Shown: positions 5,437 through 6,235 of the stretch, one piece after another | How positions within the stretch are numbered: position 1 is the first letter of the stretch | How the letters are laid out: the number at the start of each line of letters is the position of its first letter | Assembly (NCBI GenBank): GCA_021298935.1 | Contig: JAJTHR010000019.1 | Span: 1-6,235, forward strand | Length of the DNA stretch: 6,235 bases | Direction of reading: 5' to 3' | Origin: Parachlamydia sp. | GTDB taxonomy: Bacteria; Chlamydiota; Chlamydiia; Chlamydiales; Parachlamydiaceae | The notes under the pieces: generated by a model | Seen by the model: the letters and a program-made list of their open reading frames with translations, nothing else | Told to the model about the DNA's origin: nothing | Database searches by the model: none | Program-made: the position numbers and the translations under genes

Positions 5437-6235
5437 TTACGAATTTCCCAAAGCCAGCATGTTATTTTCAATGGCTTCTGCTTGTTTTTGGTTGAATTTG
5501 CTAAAATGGCTGCGGCCATACTCATAAGCAGAGAAGACAACCGTGGCAGCTGCAGCGGCAAATCCGGATGTAATCAAAGCAGAAGAGCCCATACAAGCGC
5601 CCGAAACAAAAAGCGCCCCTGTTGCAAACGTTGCTAATAGCTGAGCAGTGTAACGGGATGAATCTTGTTTTTGGCGGGCAAAAATGGCATCCGCTTTTGC
5701 AATGGATTCATCGATTAATTTAACAATCGGCGAGCAATGTGCCTGGTAAGCCGCTTTATTGACAAACCATTTATTTTTTAATGCTTCAAAAGAAGCCCGA
5801 TCTCCCTCAGCCTCTTCTTTCCTGGCCTCTAATTTCCCTAAAAAATAGGCAGAAACGGCCAAAATAATAACGCCTGCAATCCCAATGGCCCTGTCATCTC
5901 TTTCTTTTTTCTCAGCTGTAGGGTAAGCGGACTGAGAAGCGGGGTAATAATTCACTTCCCGTCTAGAAAAAAAGTTATTTTCCCTTCTTGAAAAATCAAA
6001 AATCAAAGGAGATGCTGGAGGAGAAATGCGCTCTTGGTAAGAAAGCGGACGTTGCGTACGAGGAAGCACACCCAAAGCAATTTCCTTTAATTTTTCTACA
6101 AGCTGCGCAGTATCATTACAAGCTGCTTCTGAAATCGGAGGCAAGGAAACATAGTAGGGGTTTTGAGTCAGAGTAGGGTAAATAGGTGGCTGATGCACCT
6201 CAAAATGGGAGTAATTAAATTGGTCAAAAGAAGGA
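5437..6235 (-). CDS. Membrane protein of unknown function, lineage-specific (5' end beyond window)
   Basis: I do not recognise a named family. The frame has a GTG at 6196-6198 (253 codons from there) but stays open upstream to the right edge, reading ...FDQFNYSHFE before it. No usable Shine-Dalgarno sequence precedes the GTG, so the true start probably lies outside the window. Numbering from the GTG, residues 1-100 are Pro/Tyr/Ser-rich, low in hydrophobicity and probably disordered, with SRRE at 70-73 and again at 78-81. A hydrophobic segment follows (104-121, AIGIAGVIILAVSAYFLG), then a charged, probably helical stretch (122-183), then a long Ala/Gly/Ser-rich hydrophobic hairpin (about 186-225) and a polar tail. 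The closely spaced hydrophobic pair recalls chlamydial inclusion-membrane (Inc) proteins, and a disordered N-terminus would suit a secreted substrate, but both points are inference. It converges on the M20 gene across the shared hairpin. Confidence 0.7.
   Translation of the reverse strand, partial: PSFDQFNYSHFEVHQPPIYPTLTQNPYYVSLPPISEAACNDTAQLVEKLKEIALGVLPRTQRPLSYQERISPPASPLIFDFSRRENNFFSRREVNYYPASQSAYPTAEKKERDDRAIGIAGVIILAVSAYFLGKLEARKEEAEGDRASFEALKNKWFVNKAAYQAHCSPIVKLIDESIAKADAIFARQKQDSSRYTAQLLATFATGALFVSGACMGSSALITSGFAAAAATVVFSAYEYGRSHFSKFNQKQAEAIENNMLALGNS

Noticed and set aside
6196..6198. GTG as the true start of the last gene
   Set aside because: The frame continues open to the right edge with coding-like residues, and no Shine-Dalgarno sequence fits the GTG.

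Overview
The window is a compact stretch of bacterial chromosome holding six well-supported genes, one lineage-specific gene cut by the right edge, and one doubtful small ORF. I see no tRNA, rRNA, CRISPR array, insertion sequence or phage gene. My best guess is a Chlamydiae-type genome (an environmental chlamydia related to Waddlia or Parachlamydia). This rests on the moderate GC content, very AT-rich intergenic regions, tightly packed or overlapping convergent genes, the style of the last protein (Pro/Tyr-rich N-terminus plus hydrophobic hairpin), and a presequence-protease-like M16 enzyme. It is inference from recognition only and was not checked by search.

Layout, left to right. (1) The C-terminal part of a PreP-like M16C metallopeptidase on +, cut by the left edge. 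(2) Two tandem paralogues on - of the short bacterial 'low-affinity iron permease' membrane family, joined by an ATGA overlap; the downstream one overlaps the M16 gene tail-to-tail by 20 bp. (3) An 84-bp AT-rich divergent promoter region. (4) A dihydroorotase-like amidohydrolase on + that keeps the family's landmarks but has lost most metal-binding residues. (5) A membrane-dipeptidase (M19) family gene on -, overlapping the previous gene tail-to-tail by 27 bp and starting at TTG. A possible 41-codon ORF lies just upstream of it. (6) An AT-rich divergent intergenic region with an 11-bp tandem repeat and a plausible promoter. (7) A complete M20 dipeptidase on + with all catalytic and metal residues. 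(8) A perfect 22-bp-stem hairpin filling the gap between convergent stop codons. (9) A membrane protein of unknown function on -, whose frame is open to the right edge.

Functional theme. Three peptidases of unrelated families (M16C oligopeptidase, M19 dipeptidase, M20 dipeptidase) could together take peptides down to free amino acids in the cytoplasm, which would suit a nutrient-scavenging intracellular bacterium. They are not one operon: they lie on different strands with separate promoters. The most unusual item is the apparently metal-free dihydroorotase homologue. No clearly new multi-gene system is visible.
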